In this document: positions 8,071 through 17,396 of the stretch, one piece after another
How positions within the stretch are numbered: position 1 is the first letter of the stretch
Layout of the letters: each line of letters opens with the position of its first letter
Notes under the pieces: model-generated
Database searches by the model: none
Seen by the model: only the letters and a program-made list of their open reading frames with translations
Told to the model about the DNA's origin: nothing
Source of the DNA: Ignavibacteria bacterium
GTDB taxonomy: Bacteria > Bacteroidota > Ignavibacteria > Ignavibacteriales > Melioribacteraceae
DNA length: 28,602 nt
NCBI GenBank assembly: GCA_027347805.1
Contig: DAIEQP010000410.1
Span: forward strand, 1-28,602
Direction: 5' to 3'
Translations under genes and position numbers: made by a program

Positions 8071-9132
8071 TTAGTCAATGTAGGTAAGCCAGTTATGACG
8101 ATCAGGAATTTTTCCATATTGAATTCCAGTAAGTTCGTCATTAAGTTTAATTGCAAGTTCCCCGGCCTGGGTTTCACTGAATATCATTTCTTTTTCATGA
8201 TATTTTAATTTGCTTACAGATGAAATAACAGCTGCAGTACCTGAACCAAATACTTCAAGTAAATCGTTATTATCAAATGAAGAAACAATTTCATCAATCG
8301 AAATCGATCTTTCTGTAATATTGAAGTTCCAGTCTTTAAGTATTTGAATTACAGAAGCTCTTGTAACACCAGGAAGAATTGATCCTCCTAATTGCGGAGT
8401 TGCAATTTCATTTTTGAAGCGAACAAAAATATTCATAGCTCCAACTTCTTCAATATATTTTTGTTCAATTGCATCGAGCCACAAAACCTGTGTATATCCT
8501 TCATGCTTTGCATCAACCTGGCCAATTAAACTGGCAGCATAATTCCCGGCAACTTTAGCTTCGCCTGTACCTCTTCTTACAGCACGAACATATTTATCAA
8601 CAACCATAATTGGTACCGGTTTAAAACCTTCTGGATAATAAGGCCCAACAGGACTCAGCATGATCATAAATTTATATTGGTCTGCTGCACGCACTCCAAA
8701 ACATGGTTCTGTTGCAATCATAAACGGACGAATATAAAGTGAATGCCCTGGTCTATCCGGTATCCATGCCTGGTCAAGTTTTACAAGTTCAAGCATTTTG
8801 TCTAAAAATAATTTTGGATCTACCTGTGGCATACAAAGGCGTGCAGCAGAATTATTTAATCTCTCAATATTTTTTTCAGGGCGGAATAATGCAATTCTGC
8901 CATCAACAGTATTAAATGCTTTCAAACCTTCAAATAATGCCTGACCATAATGGAAAACCATTGCCGCAGGATGAAGAGTGATTGTTTCCAGTTTTTTAAT
9001 TTCCGGTTTTTGCCAACCACCTTTTGCACCATCGAAATTCATTTCAAGAAAATGTTCAGAAAATATTTTTCCAAAAACTAAGTTTTCCGGTAATGAAACT
9101 TTTTTTGTCTTTTCTAATACTTGATTGTTCAT
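8071..9132 (-). CDS. ilvE: Branched-chain amino acid aminotransferase, type II
   Basis: This PLP enzyme carries out the last step of leucine, isoleucine and valine synthesis and the first step of their breakdown, using glutamate/2-oxoglutarate. The 353-residue product has the fold-type IV landmarks: HYGQALFEGLKAF, LYIRPFMIAT, GEAKVAGNYAAS with the PLP lysine Lys193, IEEVGAMNIFV, ILPGVTRASV and GSGTAAVISSV. The length and N-terminal region match the eukaryote-like type II (BCAT) subgroup rather than the 310-residue E. coli IlvE. The start at 9132 has an AAAGGA Shine-Dalgarno 8 nt upstream; an upstream in-frame TTG at 9162 has none. It is divergent from the stress-protein gene across a 118-nt spacer. 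Confidence 0.96.
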   Translation of the reverse strand: MNNQVLEKTKKVSLPENLVFGKIFSEHFLEMNFDGAKGGWQKPEIKKLETITLHPAAMVFHYGQALFEGLKAFNTVDGRIALFRPEKNIERLNNSAARLCMPQVDPKLFLDKMLELVKLDQAWIPDRPGHSLYIRPFMIATEPCFGVRAADQYKFMIMLSPVGPYYPEGFKPVPIMVVDKYVRAVRRGTGEAKVAGNYAASLIGQVDAKHEGYTQVLWLDAIEQKYIEEVGAMNIFVRFKNEIATPQLGGSILPGVTRASVIQILKDWNFNITERSISIDEIVSSFDNNDLLEVFGSGTAAVISSVSKLKYHEKEMIFSETQAGELAIKLNDELTGIQYGKIPDRHNWLTYID

Positions 9133-9250
9133 GATTAATCCTTTGTTATCAACTCTTTCCAAATCAAAAATAAAAGAAAATAAAAGTAATTGCTAACCGG
9201 GAAACTTTCTTATTTTGTAATTAATTTTTCTGAAATATTAAGGCGGAACT

Positions 9251-10102
9251 ATGGTTTTCGAAAAAATTGGTTTGGCCATTACATTTTCACCAAATATACA
9301 AGCTCTTTTATGCGAAGCAAATCATTTTAGAAAATTATTTCAATCGGAATTAATTCTTATTCATGTTGGTGAAGAGGAAGAAAATTCCAAAAAGTATTTG
9401 AAAGAAATAATTGAAAAAAGCGGACTAACCGAAAATGATTATAAACTTATTTGGGAAAATGGAGATGTAGAAGATAAAATTCTTGAAATCTGTAATGAAG
9501 AAAAAATAGATTTGCTTATCGCCGGAGCATTACGTAGAGAAAATATTGTAAAATATTATATCGGGTCAATTGCAAGAACATTGATGAGGCAGGCGCCTTG
9601 CTCTGTTCTTTTATTAACCAATCCGGATTGTATTGCAAAAGTTTTCAAAAAAATTTGTATTAATATTGATTTTTCTCCTCTTAGCGAAACTGCAGCAAGA
9701 AAATCCTACATGCTTGCAAAACAGCAATCCCTTAACGAATTGTTTTTAATTAGGGAATTCCAGATGCCCGGTCTTGCAACTACTATTTACGACAGCGGAT
9801 CAAAGGAAGAAGCCCGCGGAAAAAGACATAAATGGCTTGATGAAGAAAAACAAAAAATGGATTTGTTTGTTCAGGAATTAAATCTCCATGATATTAAATT
9901 CAATACAGTATGTCTTTACGGAAAGCAGGGCTGGGAATCCAGTCATTGGGTCAATGAAAATGGGGGAGACCTTTTTGTAATTCCTTCAGCCCCAAAGAAA
10001 TCAAATCTCATCGATAGAATATTTCAGCATGACATTGAATTCGTTTTTAAAGATTTACCTTGCTCTGTCTTAGTTATTAAAAAAAATGGAAACGATGAAT
10101 GA
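9251..10102 (+). CDS. Tandem-domain universal stress protein (UspA family)
   Basis: The 283-residue cytoplasmic protein has two UspA-like domains in tandem. Domain 1 spans about 1-143, with the strand ELILIHVGEE, then LLIAGAL and the glycine segment IGSIARTLMRQAPCSVLLL. Domain 2 spans about 150-278, with ICINIDFSP, GGDLFVIPSAP and DLPCSVLVIKK. The domain 1 end has the G-S-x-A-R-x-L-M-R-x-A-P-C-S-V-L signature of USPs that bind ATP; the second domain is more diverged. Its stop overlaps the start of the antiporter gene (ATGA), so the pair is translationally coupled. USPs beside CPA2 antiporters are a common arrangement and probably sense nucleotides to adjust transport. The ribosome-binding site is AAGGCGGA. 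Confidence 0.92.
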   Translation: MVFEKIGLAITFSPNIQALLCEANHFRKLFQSELILIHVGEEEENSKKYLKEIIEKSGLTENDYKLIWENGDVEDKILEICNEEKIDLLIAGALRRENIVKYYIGSIARTLMRQAPCSVLLLTNPDCIAKVFKKICINIDFSPLSETAARKSYMLAKQQSLNELFLIREFQMPGLATTIYDSGSKEEARGKRHKWLDEEKQKMDLFVQELNLHDIKFNTVCLYGKQGWESSHWVNENGGDLFVIPSAPKKSNLIDRIFQHDIEFVFKDLPCSVLVIKKNGNDE

Positions 10103-11781
10103 GTCTCTCATCCCAGGATATAACAATTTTTCTGCTTTGTGTTGCTGTAATGTTATTCTTTTCCAGAACAATTGGAGAATTGCTGCGCAAATGGAAGCAA
10201 CCGATAGTAATTGGAGAAATAATTGCAGGAATTATTTTAGGCCCCACACTTATTGGTGCATTGTTCCCTGAATTGTTTAAAAACCTTTTTCAGAGTTCAT
10301 CGAATGTAAATATTGTTTTGCAGGGGATCACTTTTCTTGCGGTTGTAATGCTTCTTCTTGTATCCGGATTGGAAGTTGACCTTACACTTGCTATAAGACA
10401 AGGTAAGACTGCATCATTAATTAGTTTGATGGGAATCTTATTTCCTTTTGTTGTTGGTTTTTTATCAGCGTGGTATTTCCCGCAACAACTCGGTATATCA
10501 AATTCTGAACTCCACATTGAATTTGCTCTTTTTGTCGGGACCGCACTTTCGATTACAGCTCTTCCTGTAGTTGCCAGAACATTAATGGATCTTAATATTT
10601 TCAAAACTGAAATCGGATTTTTAATTATTGCCTCAGCTATGGTAAATGATTTGATTGGGTGGATTATCTTTTCATTTATTTTAGCAATGATTGGGAAAAA
10701 TTCGCAGGGATTTAATTTCGGATCAACAATTGTTGTCTTAACCATTTTTATTGCATTTGTCTTTTTGATATTGAGGAAAGTAATCGATTTTATTTTGCCC
10801 AGATTTGAAAAGATAACAACTTATCCGGGAGGAGTATTAAATTTAATTCTTGTAATCGGGTTAGCAGGTGCAGCATTTACAGAATGGATTGGCGTACACG
10901 CAATATTTGGGGCGTTTATTATTGGAATTGCAATTGGAGATTCCGCTCATCTTAAAGAAGAAACAAGGGAAATTATTCAACAATTTATTACAAATATATT
11001 TGCACCATTATTTTTTGTATCAATTGGATTAAGAGTCAATTTTATACAAAATTTTGATATTGGTATTGTAGCTTTATTTTTAATTCTTGCCTTTGTTGGA
11101 AAAGTAATCGGCTGCGGATTGGGCGCTTATTGGGGTGGAATGAATAGGGAAGATTCCCTTGCAATAGGATTCGGTATGAATTCGCGGGGAGCAATGGAAA
11201 TAGTTCTTGGAACCCTCGCATATCAAACGGGATTAATTCAGGAAAAAGTTTTTGTGGCTCTTGTTATTATGGCGCTTATAACTTCCATTAGCAGCGCACC
11301 ACTTATGAGTTATTTTCTAAAAAGAAGTAAACGCAAATTGAATTTTTCCGATCTGCTTAAGAAAGAAAACATTTTTTTTACAGATGTTAATAATAAAAAA
11401 GAAATAATTAGAGAACTGTGCATGTTTGCTTCTCAAAAGAGCAAATTAAATTTTGAACACATGTACAAAGAAGTTTGTAAACGGGAAGAACAAATGTCAA
11501 CTGGTCTTATAAATCATTTGGCTATACCACATGCCAGATTGAAAATTCAATATCCATTTGTTGCAGTTGCGTTGAATAAAGAAGGAGTCGATTTTGATTC
11601 ACTTGATGGTGAAAAATCGAAAGTAATATTTCTTTTACTCACACCCCAAAGTGAACCGGAAATACAGCTTAAAATGCTTGCAGAAGTTTCGAAAAAATTT
11701 TCAACAAAAGAAATTGTTGATGAATTAAGCAATGAAAGTTCTATTGATGAAATAATTTTAAAGATGAAACAACTTTCTTAG
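10099..11781 (+). CDS. CPA2-family cation:proton antiporter fused to a PTS EIIA-type domain
   Basis: This membrane antiporter exchanges Na+ or K+ for H+ in pH and ion homeostasis. Residues 1 to about 410 form about 12 membrane helices of the KefB/NapA fold, with the ion-binding Asn183-Asp184 pair in ASAMVNDLIGW and the FGMNSRGAMEIVLG segment. The ND (rather than DD) pair is the form seen in electroneutral members. Residues about 420-560 are a PTS EIIA type 2 (fructose/mannitol/nitrogen) domain with the phospho-accepting His478 in LAIPHAR. No other PTS gene is nearby, so the domain is probably regulatory, letting HPr-type phosphorylation or metabolite state gate the transporter. It overlaps the USP gene by 4 nt and ends 23 nt before mlaE. 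Confidence 0.94.
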   Translation: MSLSSQDITIFLLCVAVMLFFSRTIGELLRKWKQPIVIGEIIAGIILGPTLIGALFPELFKNLFQSSSNVNIVLQGITFLAVVMLLLVSGLEVDLTLAIRQGKTASLISLMGILFPFVVGFLSAWYFPQQLGISNSELHIEFALFVGTALSITALPVVARTLMDLNIFKTEIGFLIIASAMVNDLIGWIIFSFILAMIGKNSQGFNFGSTIVVLTIFIAFVFLILRKVIDFILPRFEKITTYPGGVLNLILVIGLAGAAFTEWIGVHAIFGAFIIGIAIGDSAHLKEETREIIQQFITNIFAPLFFVSIGLRVNFIQNFDIGIVALFLILAFVGKVIGCGLGAYWGGMNREDSLAIGFGMNSRGAMEIVLGTLAYQTGLIQEKVFVALVIMALITSISSAPLMSYFLKRSKRKLNFSDLLKKENIFFTDVNNKKEIIRELCMFASQKSKLNFEHMYKEVCKREEQMSTGLINHLAIPHARLKIQYPFVAVALNKEGVDFDSLDGEKSKVIFLLLTPQSEPEIQLKMLAEVSKKFSTKEIVDELSNESSIDEIILKMKQLS

Positions 11782-11804
11782 ATTTACGGTGAATAATAAA
11801 AATT

Positions 11805-12575
11805 ATGATTTCATTATTACAAATAGTCGGAAGAAAAACATTAAACTTCTTTGAAGAGGTTGGGCAGGTTGTCCATCTTTTGTTTGAGATTTTTAAAAAC
11901 TCTAAAAGCTTAATTAAAAGCAGACGAAATTTTGTGTACCAAATGGAACATATTGGTGTAAATTCAATCCCGCTGGTTCTTATTATTGCAGTATTTACAG
12001 GTGCAGTTGCGGCATGGCAGGCTGCTTACCAGTTGAAAGGAATCGCTCCATTATCGTTTCTGGGTTCAGCAACCTCACGAGCAATAATAACTGAACTTGG
12101 TCCTGTGCTTACTGCTATTGTAATCGCCGGTAGAGTCGGGGCTTCTATTGCCGCAGAATTAGGTTCGATGAAAGTAACAGAGCAAATTGATGCACTTGAA
12201 ACAATGGGAATTAATCCTGTAGGGTATTTAGCAACACCTAGATTTTTTGCATCTATAATTATGATGCCGATATTAGTTGTTTTTGCTAACTCTATTGCTT
12301 TGATTGGTGCTTATTTTATTTCCAACATGTTTCTAGGAGTGTCATTCAATGTTTTTTTCCTATCAGTAAAAAGATATTTTGAAATTGGAGATTTTGTTTT
12401 TGGATTGGTCAAAGGAGTTGCATTCGGTGGTGTTACATCTCTTTTAGGCTGCCATATTGGATTTAGAACTGAAGGAGGCGCAGAAGGTGTTGGCCTCTCT
12501 ACTATACGTTCGTTTGTGCTTAGCTCAATTCTGATTTTGGTGCTCGATTACATTCTATGGACCCTTATATTCTAA
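11805..12575 (+). CDS. mlaE: MlaE-family ABC transporter permease (lipid transport)
   Basis: The inner-membrane permease of the Mla system moves phospholipids between inner and outer membranes with the ATPase MlaF and the MCE protein MlaD. The 256-residue product has the family length and landmarks: IPLVLIIAVFTGAVAAWQ, ITELGPVLTAIVIAGRVGA, AAELGSMKVTEQIDALETMG and the GCHIGFRTEGGAEGVG loop. An amphipathic N-terminal helix precedes five or so membrane segments. The usual partner ATPase (mlaF) does not follow; the next gene is an aminotransferase, so the rest of the complex must be encoded elsewhere. The start ATG at 11805 has only a weak ribosome-binding site. Confidence 0.94.
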   Translation: MISLLQIVGRKTLNFFEEVGQVVHLLFEIFKNSKSLIKSRRNFVYQMEHIGVNSIPLVLIIAVFTGAVAAWQAAYQLKGIAPLSFLGSATSRAIITELGPVLTAIVIAGRVGASIAAELGSMKVTEQIDALETMGINPVGYLATPRFFASIIMMPILVVFANSIALIGAYFISNMFLGVSFNVFFLSVKRYFEIGDFVFGLVKGVAFGGVTSLLGCHIGFRTEGGAEGVGLSTIRSFVLSSILILVLDYILWTLIF

Positions 12576-12618
12576 TAATCTCATTTCTATAAATGAATTC
12601 CGAAAATTTTTATAAAGA

Positions 12619-12642
12619 TAGAGAATGGATAATCGTTCTCTA
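12619..12642. promoter_or_regulatory. Inverted repeat upstream of the aminotransferase gene
   Basis: Perfect 7-bp arms TAGAGAA and TTCTCTA flank a 10-bp spacer, 46 bp before the aminotransferase start. It is not followed by a T-run, so it is more likely an operator or a leader hairpin than a terminator. No regulator can be assigned. Confidence 0.35.
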
Positions 12643-12687
12643 AAAAAGTAATTTGATATTCATAAGAAAGAAACATTTGGAGAGTTG

Positions 12688-13893
12688 ATGACAAGTTTTA
12701 TTATTAAACCCGCTGTTCGTACAGAAAACATTACATATGCCGTTAGAGACATAATTGTTATTGCAGACCAGGTTGCAAAAACAGGCAAAGAAATGCTTTA
12801 TTTGAATATTGGCGACCCGAATCAATTTGATTGGCAGACACCAAAACACTTGATAGAAGCGACCTATCAGGCAATGCTTAAAAATCTAAATGGTTATTCA
12901 CCTTCATCCGGAATTAAGCCGGCTGTAGAAGCTATTGCCCATGAAGCAGAAAAAAAATTAATAAAAAATGTGCAGGATATTTTTGTCACAACTGGAGCGA
13001 GCGAAGCAATTGAAATTTGTTTAACCGCACTTGTAAATGATGGAGAAAATATTCTTACTCCAACTCCCGGGTATCCGTTGTACACCGCAATTCAAAGCAA
13101 ACTTCAGACTATGGAAAATCCTTATTATCTGGATGAAAGCAATGGCTGGCAGCCGGATATAAATGATATTAGGAAAAAAATTAATTCGAAAACCCGTGGA
13201 ATAATTTTAATAAATCCCAATAATCCAACAGGATCAAATAATTCTCCTGAAACATTAAAACAAATTGTTGAACTTGCACGAGAACATAACCTTGTAATTT
13301 TTGCTGATGAAATTTATGATAAGCTTTTGATGGATGGTAAAATTCATACTTCAATTGCATCTCTGGATTCTGAAATTCCAATGGTAACTTTTGGAGGTCT
13401 TTCAAAAAATTATTTGGTGCCTGGATTTAGAATTGGATGGGGAATAGTAAGTGGAAACAAGGAAGCATTAAAGGATTATATTGAAGCGATTAATAAAATA
13501 TTAAGAGCTCGTTTATGTGCTAATCATCCTGCACAATGGGGAATTGCCCCTTCATTAATGGGAGATCAATCACATCTAACAGAAGCAAAAGAAAAGTTGA
13601 CTCGAAGAAGAAATATGACTGTTGAAATGTTAAATGCAATTCCAGGAATTTCTTGTGTCCCTCCCGAAGGAGCTTTCTATGCATTCCCAAAAATTGAAAA
13701 TATAAAAGATGATTCCCATTGGGCAACACAATTACTTAAAGAAACCGGTGTTGTTGTTGTCCCCGGCAGCGGATTTGGCCAGGTCCCCGGAACCAATCAT
13801 GTTAGAATAGTTTTTCTTCCCACGGAAAATATTTTGGAGAAAGCCTATAAAGCTATCGCAGAATTTCATAAAAAGTATATGGATAATCTGTAA
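12688..13893 (+). CDS. PLP-dependent class I aminotransferase (alanine/aspartate type)
   Basis: This fold-type I aminotransferase of 401 residues moves an amino group between an amino acid and a 2-oxo acid. Landmarks are YLNIGDPNQFDW near the N-terminus, GYSPSSGI, VTTGASEAIE, INPNNPTG, VIFADEIYD, and the PLP lysine Lys240 in FGGLSKNYLVPGFRIGW. The SKNYLVPGFRIGW block and the long N-terminal segment resemble the AlaA/alanine aminotransferase subgroup more than classical aspartate aminotransferases; exact specificity is not readable from sequence. The ATG at 12688 is chosen over the adjacent TTG at 12685 because the GGAGAG Shine-Dalgarno is then correctly spaced. It stands 36 nt before the next gene on the same strand. 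Confidence 0.93.
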   Translation: MTSFIIKPAVRTENITYAVRDIIVIADQVAKTGKEMLYLNIGDPNQFDWQTPKHLIEATYQAMLKNLNGYSPSSGIKPAVEAIAHEAEKKLIKNVQDIFVTTGASEAIEICLTALVNDGENILTPTPGYPLYTAIQSKLQTMENPYYLDESNGWQPDINDIRKKINSKTRGIILINPNNPTGSNNSPETLKQIVELAREHNLVIFADEIYDKLLMDGKIHTSIASLDSEIPMVTFGGLSKNYLVPGFRIGWGIVSGNKEALKDYIEAINKILRARLCANHPAQWGIAPSLMGDQSHLTEAKEKLTRRRNMTVEMLNAIPGISCVPPEGAFYAFPKIENIKDDSHWATQLLKETGVVVVPGSGFGQVPGTNHVRIVFLPTENILEKAYKAIAEFHKKYMDNL

Positions 13894-13928
13894 TTAATCT
13901 TAATCAAGTAAGTGATATAAAGGCAGAT

Positions 13929-14363
13929 ATGACAAAAACAGATGAAGCGTTGAAATATTTTAAAGAAGGATTTAGTTGTTCTCAGGCAGTTCTTCGTGTG
14001 TTCGCAAAAGATTTTGGTCTGAATGATGAACAATCACTAAGAATTGCAGGCAGCTTTGGTGGCGGTGTTGCAAGGATGAGTCAAATGTGCGGAGCTGTTT
14101 CTGGTGCGCTGATGGTCATCGGATTGAAGTATGGGAAAACTGAAGCATCTGATGATCAACAAAAAGAGATTAATTATAAAGCAGCTCAACAATTTGCTGC
14201 CGAATTCAAAAAGAAAAATAAATCTTTGATGTGTTCAGATCTTCTTGGAGTTGATTTAAGCAACCCGGAGGCAGGCGCTTATATGAAGCAAAATAACCTT
14301 AGCACTTTGGTTTGCCAGAAGGCAATTATTGATGCAATTGATGTGCTTGAAAAAATTTTATAG
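13929..14363 (+). CDS. C_GCAxxG_C_C family protein
   Basis: The 144-residue soluble protein has the four conserved cysteines of this family: Cys17 (GFSCSQAV), Cys54 in the CGAVSG motif, Cys102 (LMCSDLLG) and Cys129 (TLVCQKAI). GGGVARM precedes the second cysteine as in other members. The family is thought to be redox-active or metal-binding, and members are often found near redox enzymes; no reaction has been firmly assigned. The ATG follows an AAAGG ribosome-binding site. It lies between an aminotransferase and an M16 peptidase, on the same strand as the complex I genes. Confidence 0.92.
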   Translation: MTKTDEALKYFKEGFSCSQAVLRVFAKDFGLNDEQSLRIAGSFGGGVARMSQMCGAVSGALMVIGLKYGKTEASDDQQKEINYKAAQQFAAEFKKKNKSLMCSDLLGVDLSNPEAGAYMKQNNLSTLVCQKAIIDAIDVLEKIL

Positions 14364-14459
14364 GCGGTAATTACTTATGACAATGCCAGTATTATGCGGG
14401 TTGTAATCTGGATTTCTCATATCTATATTTGCCCCACATTTTTTTAGGAATAAGCTTTT

Positions 14460-15767
14460 TTGAAAAATATAAATATTACAGAATTACCAAGTGGTCTTAA
14501 AATAATATCCGAAAAAATCACCCACGTAAAATCTTTTTCCCTGGGCTTTTGGTTTAATGTAGGCAGCCGTGACGAAAATGATTCCAACAACGGCATTAGT
14601 CATTTTTTAGAGCACATGTTCTTTAAGGGTACAAAAAAACGTTCATCTAAAAGAATTTCAGAGGAAATTGAAGGACTTGGCGGATATTTAAACGCTTTTA
14701 CTTCCAAAGAGCATACTTGTTTTTACGGCAGGGGACTTAATAAGCATGTCGAAAAAACTTTTGAAGTACTTGCCGACATGGTTCAAAATTCAATTTTTGA
14801 TCCGGAAGAAATAAAAAAAGAATCTGCTGTCGTCATTGATGAATTATATGATATAGAAGATTCACCCGATGAATTAGTGTTTGATAAATTTGAAAGCAAT
14901 GTCTTTAATGGTAATTCTCTCGGTATGCCGATAATTGGGACCGAAAAAAATCTTAGAGGATTTACACAAAAAGATCTTTTTAGTTATATAAATGAGAATT
15001 ATACGTTTGACAGATTCATGATTGTAGCTTCAGGAAATCTTGAACACAATGATCTTGTAAGATTTGCAAAAAAATATTTAACAAAAAAATTCAATCCGGT
15101 TAATAAAAATCAAAGAACCATCAATGTAAATCCTTCCGATGATTTGTTTGTTGAGAAGGAAACTCAGCAGGTTCATTATATATTGGGTAAACCAACTTAC
15201 GGTTATAAAGACACTCGTAGAATTTCAGTTGCAGTTCTCTCTCATATTTTAGGTGAAGGCAGCAGCTCCCGTTTATTCCAGAAAGTAAGAGAAGAGAATG
15301 GAATTTCATACCAGATTAATACATTCTTAAATTCTTTTTTTGATATATCAACTTTTGGAGTCTATCTTTCTACAAATGATAAAACTGTCAAAAAAGCCCA
15401 GAAGCTTATTTTTGAAGAACTTGAAAAAATAAAATCAAAAAAAGTTACTCAAAAAGAACTTGACAGGGCAAAAGAATATCTTGTGGGCAATATGCTTATG
15501 AGTTTGGAGGGCACTTCGAATCGAATGATTAGAATGGCTCACCAAATGATGTATTTTGGAAAATTAATTCCGGTTGAACAGACAGTAAAGAAAATTCAGG
15601 ATGTTACAAGAGAAGAAATTTTTGATCTTTCCAATGAATTATTTGATGGCCGAAAGGTTGCAAATGGTAGCTTAACAAGAGTAATTTTGTCTCCAAAGAA
15701 TTTTCTTTTGAAAAAGGTTAGCAAGGAAATAATATGCCGACAATTACAATTGACGGAAATAAAATAG
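14460..15767 (+). CDS. M16 family zinc metallopeptidase (processing peptidase-like)
   Basis: The 435-residue protein resembles the mitochondrial processing peptidase beta subunit and Bacillus YmxG-type peptidases. The inverted zinc motif is HFLEH (His48, Glu51, His52) and the third ligand Glu128 in VVIDELYD lies at the expected 76-residue distance from His52. The second, inactive M16 half follows (about 200-420). No signal peptide is seen, so a cytoplasmic role is expected. The start is TTG at 14460 with AGGAA 9 nt upstream; no in-frame ATG precedes it. The 3' end overlaps nuoG by 34 nt, so expression is tied to complex I genes, but a functional link is not established. Confidence 0.93.
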   Translation: MKNINITELPSGLKIISEKITHVKSFSLGFWFNVGSRDENDSNNGISHFLEHMFFKGTKKRSSKRISEEIEGLGGYLNAFTSKEHTCFYGRGLNKHVEKTFEVLADMVQNSIFDPEEIKKESAVVIDELYDIEDSPDELVFDKFESNVFNGNSLGMPIIGTEKNLRGFTQKDLFSYINENYTFDRFMIVASGNLEHNDLVRFAKKYLTKKFNPVNKNQRTINVNPSDDLFVEKETQQVHYILGKPTYGYKDTRRISVAVLSHILGEGSSSRLFQKVREENGISYQINTFLNSFFDISTFGVYLSTNDKTVKKAQKLIFEELEKIKSKKVTQKELDRAKEYLVGNMLMSLEGTSNRMIRMAHQMMYFGKLIPVEQTVKKIQDVTREEIFDLSNELFDGRKVANGSLTRVILSPKNFLLKKVSKEIICRQLQLTEIK

Positions 15768-17395
15768 ATTTTAGTCAAGGCCAAACAATTATAGAGGTTG
15801 CTAGAGCTGCCGGAATTGAAATACCGCATTTCTGCTGGCATCCAAAACTTTCTGTAAGTGGAAACTGTCGTGTTTGTTTGGTTGAAATAGAAAAAATGCC
15901 AAAACTTGCAATTTCATGTGCAACTATTGCATCCGATGGAATGGTGGTTCATACCAATTCTCCTAAAACATTAGAAGCAAGAAATGCTGTGATGGAATTC
16001 ATTTTGATTAACCATCCGCTGGACTGCCCTATTTGTGATGAAGCAGGTGAATGCAAACTGCAGGAATATGCATTTGCACATAGCCGTGGTGAAAGCAGAT
16101 TTGATGAAATCAAAAATCGCAAAGAAAAACGTGTTCAACTAGGACCAAGAATTAAGTTTGATGGTGAACGGTGTATATCTTGCTCGCGTTGTATTCGCTT
16201 CTCTGATGAAATTGCAAAATCAAATCAACTTACGTTTACAAACCGTGGAGATAAAGTAACTATATCAACCTTCCCAGGAGAATCATTCGATAATCCTTAC
16301 ACACTTAATACAACTGATATTTGTCCGGTCGGTGCATTAACAAACGAAGATTTTCGTTTTAAATCTCGAGTATGGGAAATGTCATCTACAAAATCTGTTT
16401 GCGTTGGATGTGCACGAGGCTGTAATTCAGAAATTTGGGTGAGAAACAATGAAGTGCTTAGATTAACTCCAAGATTGAATGAAGAAGTTAATAGCTATTG
16501 GATGTGCGATAAAGGACGGTTAGAAACATTCAAACATATTAATGCTGAAGATAGAATTAGTGGAACATATATTCGAAAAGCAGGTCAGCTTCAAAAGGTA
16601 GAGTGGAAGGAAGCACTTGATGTTGCTGCAAAAAGTCTGCGTGAAAATAAAAGTAATGAAATTGGTTTTGTGGGTTCTGCATTAGCTTCATGCGAAGATA
16701 ATTATGTTCTTCTCAAGTTAGCTAAGCAGATGAATATTAACATCACTGCGTTTACAAATCATATTGTAACAGGTGATCAAGACCAAATTTTAATTCGCGA
16801 AGATAAAACACCAAACTCGCTTGGTGCTGAACTTATCGGCCTGAATTCAAATGGCGTCGATTTGATTTATCGTATGATAAAAGATGGAAAACTAAAAGCA
16901 TTGATAATCGTTGAAGAAGATTTGGGCTCGTTAAGTGAAGATTGGGAACAAGCTCTTGGTCAGCTTGATTTACTCATAGTTACTTCAACTAATTCAAATA
17001 AAACTACTGCTCTAGCTGATATTGTTTTCCCGGCTTCAACCTACGCTGAAAAGCATGGAACATTCGTAAACTTTCAGGGAAGAGTTCAGAGAATAATGCC
17101 TGCTGTTGCAACCGAAGAGGAAGATCGAGCACTTGATGGAATGAGTATGAGCCGTTGGGATAAATTTGGGACAAAGTTCGACCGCTGGATGCAGGGTAGA
17201 AAGGTAGATGCTAAGCCAAGCTGGAAAATTTTAAGTCTGCTGGCTGCTTATCTTGGAATTAAAATGAAATTTGATATGGCTGAACAAGTTTTTGAAGAGA
17301 TTTCAAATACAATTGATGCATTTAGGGGATTGGATTATGATGTGATTGGTGAGTTAGGTGCAAAAGTAAAAATCAATGAAAAAATAAAAATCTAA
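15734..17395 (+). CDS. nuoG: NADH-quinone oxidoreductase subunit G (short form)
   Basis: This is the iron-sulfur subunit of the peripheral arm of respiratory complex I, carrying electrons from NuoF toward NuoI. Clusters are readable: N-terminal 2Fe-2S ligands Cys34, Cys45, Cys48 and Cys62; the His/Cys3 4Fe-4S site His94, Cys98, Cys101 and Cys107; a 4Fe-4S site Cys147, Cys150, Cys153 and Cys197; and a fourth, N7-like set Cys223, Cys226, Cys230 and Cys258. The remaining 290 residues are a shortened molybdopterin-oxidoreductase-like domain without cofactor function. At 553 residues it is much shorter than E. coli NuoG (about 900). The ATG follows AAGGAAAT. nuoF and the NADH-binding subunits are not next to it. 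Confidence 0.94.
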   Translation: MPTITIDGNKIDFSQGQTIIEVARAAGIEIPHFCWHPKLSVSGNCRVCLVEIEKMPKLAISCATIASDGMVVHTNSPKTLEARNAVMEFILINHPLDCPICDEAGECKLQEYAFAHSRGESRFDEIKNRKEKRVQLGPRIKFDGERCISCSRCIRFSDEIAKSNQLTFTNRGDKVTISTFPGESFDNPYTLNTTDICPVGALTNEDFRFKSRVWEMSSTKSVCVGCARGCNSEIWVRNNEVLRLTPRLNEEVNSYWMCDKGRLETFKHINAEDRISGTYIRKAGQLQKVEWKEALDVAAKSLRENKSNEIGFVGSALASCEDNYVLLKLAKQMNINITAFTNHIVTGDQDQILIREDKTPNSLGAELIGLNSNGVDLIYRMIKDGKLKALIIVEEDLGSLSEDWEQALGQLDLLIVTSTNSNKTTALADIVFPASTYAEKHGTFVNFQGRVQRIMPAVATEEEDRALDGMSMSRWDKFGTKFDRWMQGRKVDAKPSWKILSLLAAYLGIKMKFDMAEQVFEEISNTIDAFRGLDYDVIGELGAKVKINEKIKI

Positions 17396-17396
17396 T

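Noticed and set aside
8058..8177. Longer start for the alkaline phosphatase
   Set aside because: It overlaps ilvE and places 40 residues before a normal signal peptide.
10290..10745. 151-codon minus-strand frame inside the antiporter gene
   Set aside because: It is antisense to membrane helices of a clear CPA2 antiporter; no start signal or recognisable domain.
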